Shown: piece by piece, positions 1 to 8,173 of the stretch
Layout of the letters: the number at the start of each line of letters is the position of its first letter
How positions within the stretch are numbered: position 1 is the first letter of the stretch
Assembly: GCF_036002945.1 (NCBI RefSeq)
Contig: NZ_CP108529.1
Span: 2,108,001-2,172,000, forward strand
Origin: Streptomyces sp. NBC_01224
GTDB lineage: Bacteria > Actinomycetota > Actinomycetes > Streptomycetales > Streptomycetaceae
Reading direction: 5' to 3'
DNA: 64,000 nucleotides
The notes under the pieces: model-generated
The model's database searches: none
Told to the model about the DNA's origin: nothing
Seen by the model: the letters and a program-made list of their open reading frames with translations, nothing else
Translations under genes and position numbers: made by a program

Positions 1-101
1 CCTTGAGCGTCGCCTTGCTGAGTGATCGAGCTGCCCGCAGATGGAATATGCAATGCGTTCGTTCGATTGGTCTTCTTGCAGAGATCACAGGAGGGGTGCT
101 G

Positions 102-1031
102 GTGGCCGAGCTGATGATGTTCCGACGGGACGCGGACGGACGGGATGTCGAGCTGTCCAGTTCTACGGTGCCGCTGGAGGTGGAGTTGCAGCGCCGGGTC
201 GAGGCCGGCCTGCAGCAGATGTTGGGCGTCAGCTTCCTAGCGTCGGAGTATCCGACCGGTCCGTGGCACCGAGGGCGGATCGACACCATTGGGTTGGACG
301 AGAACGGCAGCCCGGTGGTGATCGAGTTCAAGAAGGGCTCCGACAGCGGAGTGATATCTCAGGCGGTGTCCTACCTGTCCTGGCTCGAGTCGGCGCACCA
401 CGAGTTCGAGGCGCTCGTGCGGAAGGTGCTGGGCGCGGAGGCCGCCGAGTCCGTCGACTGGCGTCGTCCGCGGATGATCTGCATCGCTGCCGGCTTCTCG
501 CACCACGACCGGGTGGCCGTGCAAAGGTTGCCCGAGCGGATCGACCTGGTGCGCTACCGGATCTTCGACGGTGGCCTGCTGGGGCTGCTACTCGTTGACT
601 CCGTGACCGGCTTCCCGAGCGCTGCCGCGTCTCGCCGGGGCCGGGAGCGGGCAACCGTGGTCGACAGCGTTCCGACGGCTCCGGCGATTCCTTCGGGTGG
701 CGGGGTGGTGCCGGAGTGCCTGCGGGACCTGTACGCGGAGCTGGACGAGGCGCTCACGGCGTGGGGCGAGGTGGAGGTGGCGTCGCTGCGGCACTACATC
801 GCCTACCGGCGGTTGGTGAACGTGGCGTCGGTGATCTTCCGTCCGAAGCACGAGGCGATCCTGGTGTACCTCAGGCTCGACCCGGACACAGTCGAGCTGG
901 AGGAGGGCTTCACCCGGGACATGCGCGGCATCGGACACCTCGGGACCGGCGACCTGGAGGTCCGCGTCGTCTCGGCAGCCGACTTGGAGAAGGCGACGCC
1001 GCTGATCCGGCGGGCGTTCGAGTCGGCCTGA
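102..1031 (+). CDS. NucS-like PD-(D/E)XK nuclease with DUF5655-type C-terminus
   Basis: Predicted DNA-cleaving protein of about 309 residues. The first half shows a PD-(D/E)XK-like core: GRIDTIG, then PVVIEFKKG giving Asp, Glu and Lys in the expected order, then the helix SGVISQAVSYLSWL, as in the NucS/DUF91 nuclease domain. The last ~110 residues, from LRDLYAELDEAL on, resemble the DUF5655 domain that often follows such nucleases. The frame is open from base 3, but GTG 102 lies 6-7 bases after an AGGAGGG and is preferred; ATG 114 is the alternative. It is convergent with a DNA methyltransferase gene 54 bases away, so a nuclease-methylase pair is possible. The substrate cannot be read from sequence. 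Confidence 0.72.
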   Translation: MAELMMFRRDADGRDVELSSSTVPLEVELQRRVEAGLQQMLGVSFLASEYPTGPWHRGRIDTIGLDENGSPVVIEFKKGSDSGVISQAVSYLSWLESAHHEFEALVRKVLGAEAAESVDWRRPRMICIAAGFSHHDRVAVQRLPERIDLVRYRIFDGGLLGLLLVDSVTGFPSAAASRRGRERATVVDSVPTAPAIPSGGGVVPECLRDLYAELDEALTAWGEVEVASLRHYIAYRRLVNVASVIFRPKHEAILVYLRLDPDTVELEEGFTRDMRGIGHLGTGDLEVRVVSAADLEKATPLIRRAFESA

Positions 1032-1085
1032 CGTAACAGGAGGGGCGGCTGCGGGCCGCCGGCCCCGGCCTCTCCGCTCTCACGC

Positions 1086-1832
1086 TCATGCCTCCGGTCC
1101 GGCCAGCTCGAAGTCGTCCTTCGTCAGTTCGGCCCGCAGCCGCTCCTCGGCGACGTCGGCGTAGTGCGCGGACAGCTCGACGCCCACGAAGCGGCGTCCC
1201 TCGCGCAGGGCCGCGACCCCGGTGGAGCCGCTGCCGGTGAACGGGTCGAGGACGGTGCCGCCCTCGGGGCAGACCTGGACGAGCTGCTGCATGACCTCGA
1301 CTGGCTTCTGGGTGATGTGAACCCGGCCCTTGCGGGGCTGGGAGGCGATGTAGTGGCCCGGCAGGTAGAGGTCGCGGGTGTTGTCGAGGGAGCCCTTGAC
1401 GCCCCAGATGATGAACTCCGAGTCCTGCTTCGGTCCGCCCTTGCGGGGCCGGCTGGACGGCTTGATCCACGGAATCGTGCCACTCCAGGTCCACCCCGCC
1501 ATCTGCAGTGCGTCGGAGGTGGTCGGCTCCTGTCGCCAGTCGGTGAAGACCATCGCGACCGCGTGCTCGGTCGAGGCCCGGTACGCCTCGGTGAGCAGTT
1601 CGGTGAGCCAGGAGCGGTAGGAGCGCTGGTCGCGGTTCTCGCCGGGGAAGTTGGCGAGGTCGTGCGCCGAGTTGCTCGTGACGTACTTGGCACGGGCGGT
1701 ACGGCCGGTTCGATCGGAGCTGGTGCGGCCCCCAGAGTTGTACGGCGGGTCGGTGATCACCGCCTGGACGCTCTCGTCCGGGAGGGACTTCAGGACGGTC
1801 AGGGCATCGCCTCGGTGCAGCGTGTAGCTCAT
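1086..1832 (-). CDS. site-specific DNA methyltransferase (adenine- or N4-cytosine-type)
   Basis: SAM-dependent amino-methyltransferase of 248 residues. The catalytic DPPY is at residues 28-31 (AVITDPPYNSGG) and the SAM-binding motif DPFTGSGSTGVAAL is near the C-terminus. That order, catalytic motif first, is the beta class of N6-adenine/N4-cytosine methylases. The start is ATG 1832, 8-9 bases after GAGAGG; the frame is open further upstream but that part looks noncoding. It faces a NucS-like nuclease gene, so it could protect against that nuclease, or be an orphan methylase of the kind many conjugative elements carry. The recognition sequence is unknown. Confidence 0.88.
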   Translation of the reverse strand: MSYTLHRGDALTVLKSLPDESVQAVITDPPYNSGGRTSSDRTGRTARAKYVTSNSAHDLANFPGENRDQRSYRSWLTELLTEAYRASTEHAVAMVFTDWRQEPTTSDALQMAGWTWSGTIPWIKPSSRPRKGGPKQDSEFIIWGVKGSLDNTRDLYLPGHYIASQPRKGRVHITQKPVEVMQQLVQVCPEGGTVLDPFTGSGSTGVAALREGRRFVGVELSAHYADVAEERLRAELTKDDFELAGPEA

Positions 1833-1932
1833 AGGGAGGGCCTCTCTTCGGGCTCGGCGGAGTCTGGACCCGCTCCGGACAGCGCTCAACGGCGTGTATC
1901 CGGCGCGAGGTTGCAGCGGAGGTTAACGGCGA

Positions 1933-2004
1933 ATTCCGGCCGCACCTAACGAGGCTGCTCCCTCTTCGGCCCCCGGGACGGCAGTCGTTTGGTGCGGCCG
2001 GAAT
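1933..2004. repeat. 20-bp near-perfect inverted repeat in the gap before the transfer operon
   Basis: Arms at 1933-1952 and 1985-2004 match at 19 of 20 positions, with a 32-base spacer. The arm core TTCCGGCCGCACC recurs in related form at three other intergenic places (10434, 18511, 24668). It lies in the 578-base gap between the methylase start and the hydrolase start at 2411, where I see no convincing gene. It may be an operator or a transcript structure governing the transfer operon. Confidence 0.5.
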
Positions 2005-2410
2005 CCCGGTCTACTGTCTCGCCGTGCCACCGGGAAGGAGTGCTGCTCCACCCCCGTTGAGCTGTGCTTATCCGTGCCGTCTCGTCCAATCGAGCCGCGT
2101 CGGAGGCATGTTGCCCATCTGCCCGCGAGCGCCGTGAGGAGGCCCTGTGCACTGCCTGAGATTACGAGCGCGGCTGGCTGCCGCGCGTGACCTGAAACCG
2201 GCGTCCGGGAGCTACCAACTCCTCTGACCCGGGCCCGCCGAGAGGCGGATACACATCGGCGCGGTGCCGACGGCTTTGCACGAGAAGTCGGCACCGCGCC
2301 TCCTACGAACACCGAGGAGCCGCTGCGATGCAGCATGCCCTGACACACCCACGCCCGGACCCCCCTCCGTCACCTGGTCGGCACCGCAGTCGTACTGAGC
2401 GGCGGCGGCG

Positions 2411-3556
2411 ATGAAGAAGACGACCGGAGCACTCGTCGGTCTGTGCGCCACCGGACCACTGCTGCTGGCACTGCCGATCCTTGGCATCGGTGCCGGGACC
2501 GCCTCGGCCTCGTGCTCGACCGACGGCGCACAGGGTGTGGACACCTCCGCCGTCGCCAAGCAGGTGAAGGCCATCCTGGACGGCGGCGACAAGGGATCGG
2601 TCTCCGTGCCGGGCCTGGACGCACCTGCCGATCAGGTGCCCAACGCCAAGACCATCCAGGCCACGGGCGTCGCGATGAACATCCCCGCCCGAGGGCAGGT
2701 CGTCGCCCTGGCGACCGCTCTGCAGGAGAGCGGCCTGCGGAACCTGACCTACGGCGACCGCGATTCGCTGGGTCTCTTCCAGCAGCGGCCGTCGATGGGC
2801 TGGGGCACGGCCAGCCAGATCCTTGACCCGGTGCACGCCTCGACGAAGTTCTACGAGGGGCTCAAGAAGGTCTCCGGCTGGCAGTCCCTATCTGTCGCCC
2901 AGGCCGCCCAGGCGGTGCAGAAGTCGGGCTTCCCGGAGGCGTACGCCAAGTGGGAGCCGCTGGCCACCGCCCTGCAGAAGGCCATCGAGCCCCTGCTGCA
3001 GAAGGCCGGCGGTGCATCGCCGAGCCCGTCGCCGTCCGGCTCTGCCGACACCGGCAGCCCCTCTCCCGATTCCGCGGGCGGTTGTTCGGCGGACGGCGAT
3101 GGAACGGACTTCGGCACCATCCCGGCGGGCGCGCTGCCGGACGAGTACAAGATTCCCGCCTCCGCGCCGCCGAAGGTGCAGACGGCGATCCGGTGGGCGC
3201 TCGGCCAGCTCGGCACCCCGTATCAGTGGGGCGGCACTTGCACCGACTCCCACGGCAAGAACCCGATGGGCCGCTGCGACTGCTCCTCCCTGATGCAGGG
3301 CGCGTACAAGGCCGCCGGGGTCACCCTGACGCGGACCACGTACACGCAGGTCAAGGACGGCAAGGCCGTCTCGGTCGATGCCCTCAAGCCGGGCGACCTC
3401 CTCTTCACCGAGGGGACGGCCGCCGTACCGGAACACGTCGGGATGGCGATCGGACAGGGCCTGATCGTCCACGCCCCGCACACCGGTGACGTCGTACGGA
3501 TCACCACCGTCGCGTCCTGGAAATCGCGGATTCTCGCGGCCCGCCGAGTCGTCTGA
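2411..3556 (+). CDS. bifunctional cell-wall hydrolase (lysozyme-like + NlpC/P60 peptidase) of the conjugation system
   Basis: Exported wall-remodelling enzyme of 381 residues, the role VirB1/TcpG-type proteins play in conjugation. An N-terminal signal segment (KKTTGALVG, a hydrophobic run, then a TASAS cleavage region) is followed by a lysozyme-like transglycosylase domain with Glu106 in ATALQESGLRNL and SLGLFQQRPSMGW. A Ser/Pro/Gly linker (~200-245) leads to an NlpC/P60 domain with catalytic Cys291 (GRCDCSSLMQ) and His342 (PEHVGMAIG). It is the first gene of the plus-strand operon, and its small membrane-protein partner starts 89 bases downstream. The start is ATG 2411; a strong ribosome site is not obvious. 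Confidence 0.88.
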   Translation: MKKTTGALVGLCATGPLLLALPILGIGAGTASASCSTDGAQGVDTSAVAKQVKAILDGGDKGSVSVPGLDAPADQVPNAKTIQATGVAMNIPARGQVVALATALQESGLRNLTYGDRDSLGLFQQRPSMGWGTASQILDPVHASTKFYEGLKKVSGWQSLSVAQAAQAVQKSGFPEAYAKWEPLATALQKAIEPLLQKAGGASPSPSPSGSADTGSPSPDSAGGCSADGDGTDFGTIPAGALPDEYKIPASAPPKVQTAIRWALGQLGTPYQWGGTCTDSHGKNPMGRCDCSSLMQGAYKAAGVTLTRTTYTQVKDGKAVSVDALKPGDLLFTEGTAAVPEHVGMAIGQGLIVHAPHTGDVVRITTVASWKSRILAARRVV

Positions 3557-3645
3557 CCGGCGCTCCTCCCCCTCCTCACCTCCCCCTCGCACCGCTGGTT
3601 CGCCCCGCCGGGCTTTGGCGTGCGCTCATTCGAACTGGAGTTCCC

Positions 3646-3954
3646 ATGTATCTCGCTGACCAGGTCATACAGCTCGCCTACGACCCCGGAATCAAGCCGA
3701 ACGAGGGCGGGCTCCCTGGCCTCAACGTCCTCAAGCAGGTAATGGGCTCGATCAACCTCTTCGGGCTCATCGCCGTGGTCGGCGCCCTCGCCGTCAGTGC
3801 GGGCGTGTGGGCCTGGGGCCACCACTCGGGTGGTCACCAGGCCGAGGCGAACGGGAAGAAGGGCGTGCTGGTGAGCGCGGGCGCGGCCCTTCTACTCGGT
3901 GCGGCCAACGGTGTGGTGGCGTTCTTCTCGACGCTCGGGACGCAGGTCCACTGA
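3646..3954 (+). CDS. DUF6112-like small membrane protein (VirB2/pilin-position subunit)
   Basis: Integral membrane protein of 102 residues, start ATG 3646 with CTGGAG 7 bases upstream. Two hydrophobic helices are visible, about residues 38-58 (LFGLIAVVGALAVSAGVWAWG) and 74-94 (LVSAGAALLLGAANGVVAFF), separated by a short basic loop with NGKKG. Size, two-helix layout and position between the wall hydrolase and the VirB8-like gene resemble VirB2/TrbC pilin-type subunits and the actinobacterial DUF6112 family. The stop codon overlaps the next start by one base (TGATG), so the two are translationally coupled. Pilin function is inferred from context. Confidence 0.72.
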   Translation: MYLADQVIQLAYDPGIKPNEGGLPGLNVLKQVMGSINLFGLIAVVGALAVSAGVWAWGHHSGGHQAEANGKKGVLVSAGAALLLGAANGVVAFFSTLGTQVH

Positions 3955-4634
3955 TGGCTCAGCACTCCACCCACCCCGGCGGCGCATCTCGCGTGCGCCG
4001 CCGGGCGCTGCTCGGCGCAGCCGTCCTGGCGGTGCTCGTCGCCCTCGCCGGCCTGGCCGCTTACCTCACCCGCGAGGGCCGAAGCCCCTCCGATACTGCG
4101 GCGCCACCGCCGAGTTCGCCCACGGCGTCCTCGTCGTCCGCGGCACCGTCCGGGCCGCACACCCGGCCCCGCGCTCTCCCCGTTCCGCCGAAAACGCACG
4201 ACCCGATCACGTACGGGAAGGCCGCCGCAGCAACGCTGTGGTCGTACGACACCCGCGCGTACTCGCAACCCGAGCTGCGCAAGGCGCTGCGCGGCTGGCT
4301 GACAATGGAGTCGAAGTACGCCGATCCGGACTCCGTCGACCAGGTGGTCCCCTCGGCCGTGCTGTGGAAGGAGATGGCCGCCAACAAGCAGGTCGCCATC
4401 GCCAAGATCAACGAGGGGCACTTCCCGCACGCCTTCACCCAGGCCCTCCAGGACGACCCCGGGGCGATCACCCAGGCGTACGTCTACGCCGTCACGGTCT
4501 CCGGCAAGCAGTCGATTCGCTGGAAGGGCTCGTCCGCCGGCGGCGCGGAGAGCCGTTCCACCACCCTCGCGGTCCAGTGCCGACCCAACCACCCCTGCGC
4601 CCTGGTCGGCGTCATGCCGTCCGTCGCGCCCTGA
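3954..4634 (+). CDS. single-pass membrane protein of the transfer channel (VirB8-like position)
   Basis: Bitopic protein of 226 residues starting at ATG 3954, overlapping the preceding stop by one base. A basic N-terminus (SRVRRRALLG) precedes one transmembrane helix at about 18-40, then a Pro/Ser/Thr linker to about 80, then an extracytoplasmic domain from PITYGKAAAATLW to the end with a late Cys pair (VQCRPNHPCALVG) that could form a disulphide. This topology matches VirB8/TcpC-type channel proteins, but I see no diagnostic motif, so the family assignment rests on topology and operon position. Confidence 0.6.
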   Translation: MAQHSTHPGGASRVRRRALLGAAVLAVLVALAGLAAYLTREGRSPSDTAAPPPSSPTASSSSAAPSGPHTRPRALPVPPKTHDPITYGKAAAATLWSYDTRAYSQPELRKALRGWLTMESKYADPDSVDQVVPSAVLWKEMAANKQVAIAKINEGHFPHAFTQALQDDPGAITQAYVYAVTVSGKQSIRWKGSSAGGAESRSTTLAVQCRPNHPCALVGVMPSVAP

Positions 4635-4662
4635 CCCTCGCCCCAGAACGGAGGTACGACCC

Positions 4663-6072
4663 ATGGGAGTCTGCGACTTCCCGCTGATGGACAAGGTGTG
4701 CGGCGCCGTCGACTTCGCCACCAACCCCGCCGGCACCGTCACCGACGGTCTCGGCGCGTGGATCGCGAAGTCGGCGGGCGAGCTGGCGTCCAGCGCGGCC
4801 GACCTGGCCGCCAAGGCCGTCAACAAGACGACGGCCATCGATCTCAACGCCGGGTGGTTCCGGGACAACTACGAGCTGTTGCTGCCTATCGGCCTCGTCC
4901 TGACCGTCGGCATCTTCTGCATCCAGCTCATGACCGCGGCCTGGCGCCGAGACGAACGTGCCCTCGCCAAGGCGGCGTTCGGCACCATGACCGGAGTCCT
5001 GTTCAGCTTCTCCGCCATCGCCTTCACCACCGTCGCCATCACCGTCGTGGACGCGCTGTCCGACGGCCTCTTCAAAGCCGCCAACACCTCGATCGACGAC
5101 GCGATCCGCCGTGTGATCAAGGTTGATCAGATGGGGGCCATGTACGGCCTCGGCTGGGGTGTGCCCGCGCTGGTCGCCTTCGGGTGCACGATCGGCGCCT
5201 TCCTCTACTGGGGCGTGATGGTCGCCCGCAAGGTTGGCGTCCTGATCATGGTCGCGCTCGCGGTATTCGCGGGGGCCGGCGGCGGCTGGGAGGTCGCCAA
5301 GCGGTGGCGGCGCGGCTGGATCGAGGCCACCGGCACCCTGATCGTCTCCAAGCTCCTGATGACCGTCGTCTTCCTCATCGGCGTCTCCGCCATGGGCAAG
5401 ACCGACGCCAGCGACGGAATGGCGGCCCTGTCCGACGCGATGGCCGGCATCGTCGTGATGGTGCTGGTGCTGCTCTGCCCCTACGCGACGTACAAGTTCG
5501 TCCACTGGGCCAGCGACGGCGGCGGCCACGACGACATGCACCGCACTGGTGTCGCCGGCATGGCGGTCGCCGCAGGAGCCGCGAAGACCGCAGGCAGCCT
5601 CGCACTGCGGGCCGGTACCGGCACCCCAGCTCCGCAGGGTCCGAACCAGGTCCCGGGTGCAGGGACCGATGGCGTCGCCTCCGGCATCAACCCCTCCGGC
5701 GGCACCCTCAGCAAGGAGGGCATCGACGCTGGTCCGCCCAAGCAGCAGTCCCGCTTCCGGTACGGCGAAGACCCGAACGCGAGCGGCGACAAGGGCCGGG
5801 CCCTGATCCAGCGCCCCGGGATCCCGCCGCTGATCACACGTCACGGCGAGGACGAACCGGACGGGGCCGAAGTGACTGCCCAAGGCGTTGCGGGCGGCTC
5901 CGGTCACCTCACAGGTGCATCGGCTCCAGGCGGCGACATGACCTCCATGCCGCCAGCCAACCCCGGACCTTCGGCCTCGGGCACTCCGGCGTCCGCGTCC
6001 GGACCGTCGGCCACCGGCTCTGCGACGCCGACGAACTGGGTGTATCCCACCCAGTCGCCGTCGGGTTCCTGA
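4663..6072 (+). CDS. SCO6881-like polytopic membrane protein (VirB6/TrbL-type)
   Basis: Membrane protein of 469 residues, start ATG 4663 after ACGGAGG. The N-terminus carries PLMDKVCGAVDFA, typical of actinobacterial VirB6/TrbL-like proteins. Hydrophobic helices appear at roughly 68-87, 107-128, 165-185, 190-207, 228-245 and 252-270. The last ~190 residues are a Gly/Pro/Ser/Ala-rich, probably disordered cytoplasmic tail (GTPAPQGPNQ and similar). It is followed by the SCO6880-like gene as in other Streptomyces transfer clusters. Likely inner-membrane channel component. Confidence 0.72.
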   Translation: MGVCDFPLMDKVCGAVDFATNPAGTVTDGLGAWIAKSAGELASSAADLAAKAVNKTTAIDLNAGWFRDNYELLLPIGLVLTVGIFCIQLMTAAWRRDERALAKAAFGTMTGVLFSFSAIAFTTVAITVVDALSDGLFKAANTSIDDAIRRVIKVDQMGAMYGLGWGVPALVAFGCTIGAFLYWGVMVARKVGVLIMVALAVFAGAGGGWEVAKRWRRGWIEATGTLIVSKLLMTVVFLIGVSAMGKTDASDGMAALSDAMAGIVVMVLVLLCPYATYKFVHWASDGGGHDDMHRTGVAGMAVAAGAAKTAGSLALRAGTGTPAPQGPNQVPGAGTDGVASGINPSGGTLSKEGIDAGPPKQQSRFRYGEDPNASGDKGRALIQRPGIPPLITRHGEDEPDGAEVTAQGVAGGSGHLTGASAPGGDMTSMPPANPGPSASGTPASASGPSATGSATPTNWVYPTQSPSGS

Positions 6073-6141
6073 CCCACATCCCGGGGGCGGGCCGCACTCC
6101 ACGGCCCGCCCCCGCCTCCCCACCAGCAGGAAGGTTTCGCC

Positions 6142-6240
6142 ATGACGTCCAGAAGACCGCCGCGCGCCCCGTCCTCTGCCCGCTCCCACCGTCTGGAACC
6201 ACCATGTCCGGCAAGCACCAGTCCTCCACGCCCACCGTGA
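6142..6240 (+). CDS. possible 32-residue leader ORF before the SCO6880-like gene
   Basis: Short ATG frame with a good ribosome site (GCAGGAAGG, 8-9 bases upstream) in the 131-base gap after the VirB6-like gene. It encodes a basic Arg/Pro/Ser-rich peptide (MTSRRPPRAPSSARSHRLEP...) and ends inside the start of the next gene, overlapping it by 37 bases. It may serve only to deliver ribosomes to ATG 6204, or be chance. No homology is recognised. Confidence 0.3.
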   Translation: MTSRRPPRAPSSARSHRLEPPCPASTSPPRPP

Positions 6241-7670
6241 AGTTTCCCCACCGCAGCAGGCGCGGCGTCCTGCTCGGCCTGACCATCCCGCAGTTGGTCG
6301 TCGCTGGACTCACCGGCCTTCTCCTTCTCGCCGTGATCCTCGCCCGCGGTGTGGTCGGCGCCCTCCAGCTCATACCGCTGTGGGCGGTCATCGCGCTGCT
6401 CGTCTTCGTCCGCCACCGAGGCCGTGCTCTGGCGGACTGGGCCCCGATCGTCGTCCGATACGCGCTGCGCCGGATGCGAGGCCAGCTCGTCTGGCTCACC
6501 CGGCCCTCCCGCCGACCGACCCGCGAGGGACTGCTCCACCTTCCCGGCACCGCTGCCAGCCTGCGCGTGACCACTGCTCCCGATGGCAAGTACGGCGCCG
6601 TCCACAACCCGCACACCGGGACGCTGACCGCGGTGGTCAAGGTCTCCTCCCGCGCCTACGCCCTGCTCGACCCGGGCACCCAGCAGGCCAACGTCGGCGG
6701 CTGGGGACGCGCGCTGGCGGCCCTCGCCCGTACCGGGCAGATCGCCCGCATCCAGGTGATCGAGCGCACCATCCCCGACTCCGGCGACGCGCTGCGCCGC
6801 TACTGGGAAGAGCACGGTCGACCCGACACCCCGATGGCCGGCGCGATCTACAACGAGCTGATCCAGAGCGCCGGTCCCGCAGCCGCCCCGCACGAGGCGT
6901 ACGTCGCGGTTTCCCTGGACACCAGGGCGGCCCGCCGACTGATCAACCAGGCCGGCGGCGGTCTCACCGGTGCCTTTAGTGTCCTCGCCCAGCTCACCTC
7001 GACGTTCGACCAGGCGGCGCGGACCGCCGGTCTCACCCCGACAGGCTGGCTCACCGCACGCGAAATCGCCGCTGTGGTGCGCACCTCCTACGACCCGAAA
7101 GCGCTGGCGACACTCGACCGCTGGTCCACGGCTGGTCGCCCCGAGGCCGAGCCCGCCGCCGCCGGCCCCGTCGTGGTCGTCGAAAAGGCGGACCACATCG
7201 CCACCGACTCCGCCGTGCACGCCACCTACTGGGTGGAGAACTGGCCGCGCACCGAGACCAGCGCCGGCTTCCTGCACCAGCTGCTGTTCACCGGCGGGGT
7301 CCGGCGCACGCTGTCGCTGTCCTACGAGCCGAAGAACCTCGACGCCGCCCTGCGCGACGTGCAGCGCAAGAAGTCCAGCGTGATCGCCGATGCTGCCGAG
7401 CGGGCCCGGCGCGGTCAGGTCGACTCCGAGGCGGACTCGATCGAATACCAGGACATCAAGTCCCGCGAACGCCAGCTCATCGCCGGGCACGCCGACGTCG
7501 CCCTGACCGGTCTGCTGACCGTCTCGGCCGACACCGAGGACGAGCTGCGCACCGCCTGCGCCGTCGTGGAGACCGCCGCCGTCGGCGCCCAGCTCGATCT
7601 CCGGCCCCTGACCTGGCAGCAGGCCGAGGCATTCACCGCCGCCGCCCTGCCGCTCGCGCTCGCTGCCTGA
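6204..7670 (+). CDS. SCO6880-like conjugation protein
   Basis: Protein of 488 residues starting at ATG 6204. Two transmembrane helices follow a short N-terminus (about 24-47 IPQLVVAGLTGLLLLAVILA and 52-70), the PrgI/VirB3-like anchor seen in SCO6880-family proteins. A long cytoplasmic part follows with RVTTAPDGKYGAVHNPHTG and a C-terminal VirB4-N-like region (ADVALTGLLTVSADTEDEL). There is no Walker motif here; the ATPase motor is the next-but-one gene, so this looks like the anchor and N-domain of VirB4 encoded apart from its motor. It lies in the plus-strand transfer operon. SCO6880-type families are known from Streptomyces elements; function in the channel is inferred. Confidence 0.75.
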   Translation: MSGKHQSSTPTVKFPHRSRRGVLLGLTIPQLVVAGLTGLLLLAVILARGVVGALQLIPLWAVIALLVFVRHRGRALADWAPIVVRYALRRMRGQLVWLTRPSRRPTREGLLHLPGTAASLRVTTAPDGKYGAVHNPHTGTLTAVVKVSSRAYALLDPGTQQANVGGWGRALAALARTGQIARIQVIERTIPDSGDALRRYWEEHGRPDTPMAGAIYNELIQSAGPAAAPHEAYVAVSLDTRAARRLINQAGGGLTGAFSVLAQLTSTFDQAARTAGLTPTGWLTAREIAAVVRTSYDPKALATLDRWSTAGRPEAEPAAAGPVVVVEKADHIATDSAVHATYWVENWPRTETSAGFLHQLLFTGGVRRTLSLSYEPKNLDAALRDVQRKKSSVIADAAERARRGQVDSEADSIEYQDIKSRERQLIAGHADVALTGLLTVSADTEDELRTACAVVETAAVGAQLDLRPLTWQQAEAFTAAALPLALAA

Positions 7671-7695
7671 CCCTTCCCTTCGAAAGAGCACCCTC

Positions 7696-8148
7696 ATGTC
7701 CCGCACCGCCAGCCCGACCGCGCAGGACTTCGTGCCCTTCGCCACCGCCGCGCTCGACTTCCACCGGGCACTCAACATCCCGGGCGGCCCGCTGGTCACC
7801 ACCCGGGCCGAGCTGGACGTCCTGCACGCCCACCTCGTCTCGCTGTACGGGCTGCTCGACGCCCACGCCGGTCGCACCGGGCAGCTCGTCGCGGTCGAGG
7901 GCGACCAGCTCCGTACCGCCCGCACCCGCATCTGGCAGGCCGCCGAGTACCTCCACGCCGCCTACCACGCGGCGCCCCGGCCGGACTCCGGCGAGATCCC
8001 CGAACCGGAGGGGTGCCAGGCCGGCCTTCCAGAGGGAGCACCGGAACTGACCATCTGCCAGCGCCACCAGCGCACAGCGCATCTCGTGCGGCGGCGCACC
8101 ACCCCGGCCGACCTGCACGCCCCGTTCACCGGCCTCGTCCGCCGCTGA
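7696..8148 (+). CDS. small helical accessory protein of the transfer operon
   Basis: Protein of 150 residues, ATG 7696 with GAAAGAG upstream. The first ~95 residues are predicted helical (AQDFVPFATAALDFHRALN, LDVLHAHLVSLYGLLDAHAG, TRIWQAAEYLHAAYHAA) and resemble a Streptomyces-only family found between SCO6880- and VirB4-like genes (DUF6238-like, from memory). The C-terminal third holds a CQRHQRTAHLVRRR stretch with one cysteine. Spacing to its neighbours is 25 bases on each side, so it is co-transcribed. Function unknown. Confidence 0.65.
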   Translation: MSRTASPTAQDFVPFATAALDFHRALNIPGGPLVTTRAELDVLHAHLVSLYGLLDAHAGRTGQLVAVEGDQLRTARTRIWQAAEYLHAAYHAAPRPDSGEIPEPEGCQAGLPEGAPELTICQRHQRTAHLVRRRTTPADLHAPFTGLVRR

Positions 8149-8173
8149 TCCACCCCTCACCTGGAGAAACGTC

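Noticed and set aside
1164..1949. 261-codon plus-strand frame opposite the DNA methyltransferase
   Set aside because: Antisense to a gene with clear DPPY and SAM motifs; no domain of its own.
4612..7931. Very long minus-strand open frames (525 and 675 codons)
   Set aside because: They lie opposite well-supported transfer genes; high GC makes long antisense frames common and their sequence is Gly/Arg/Asp-rich without domains.
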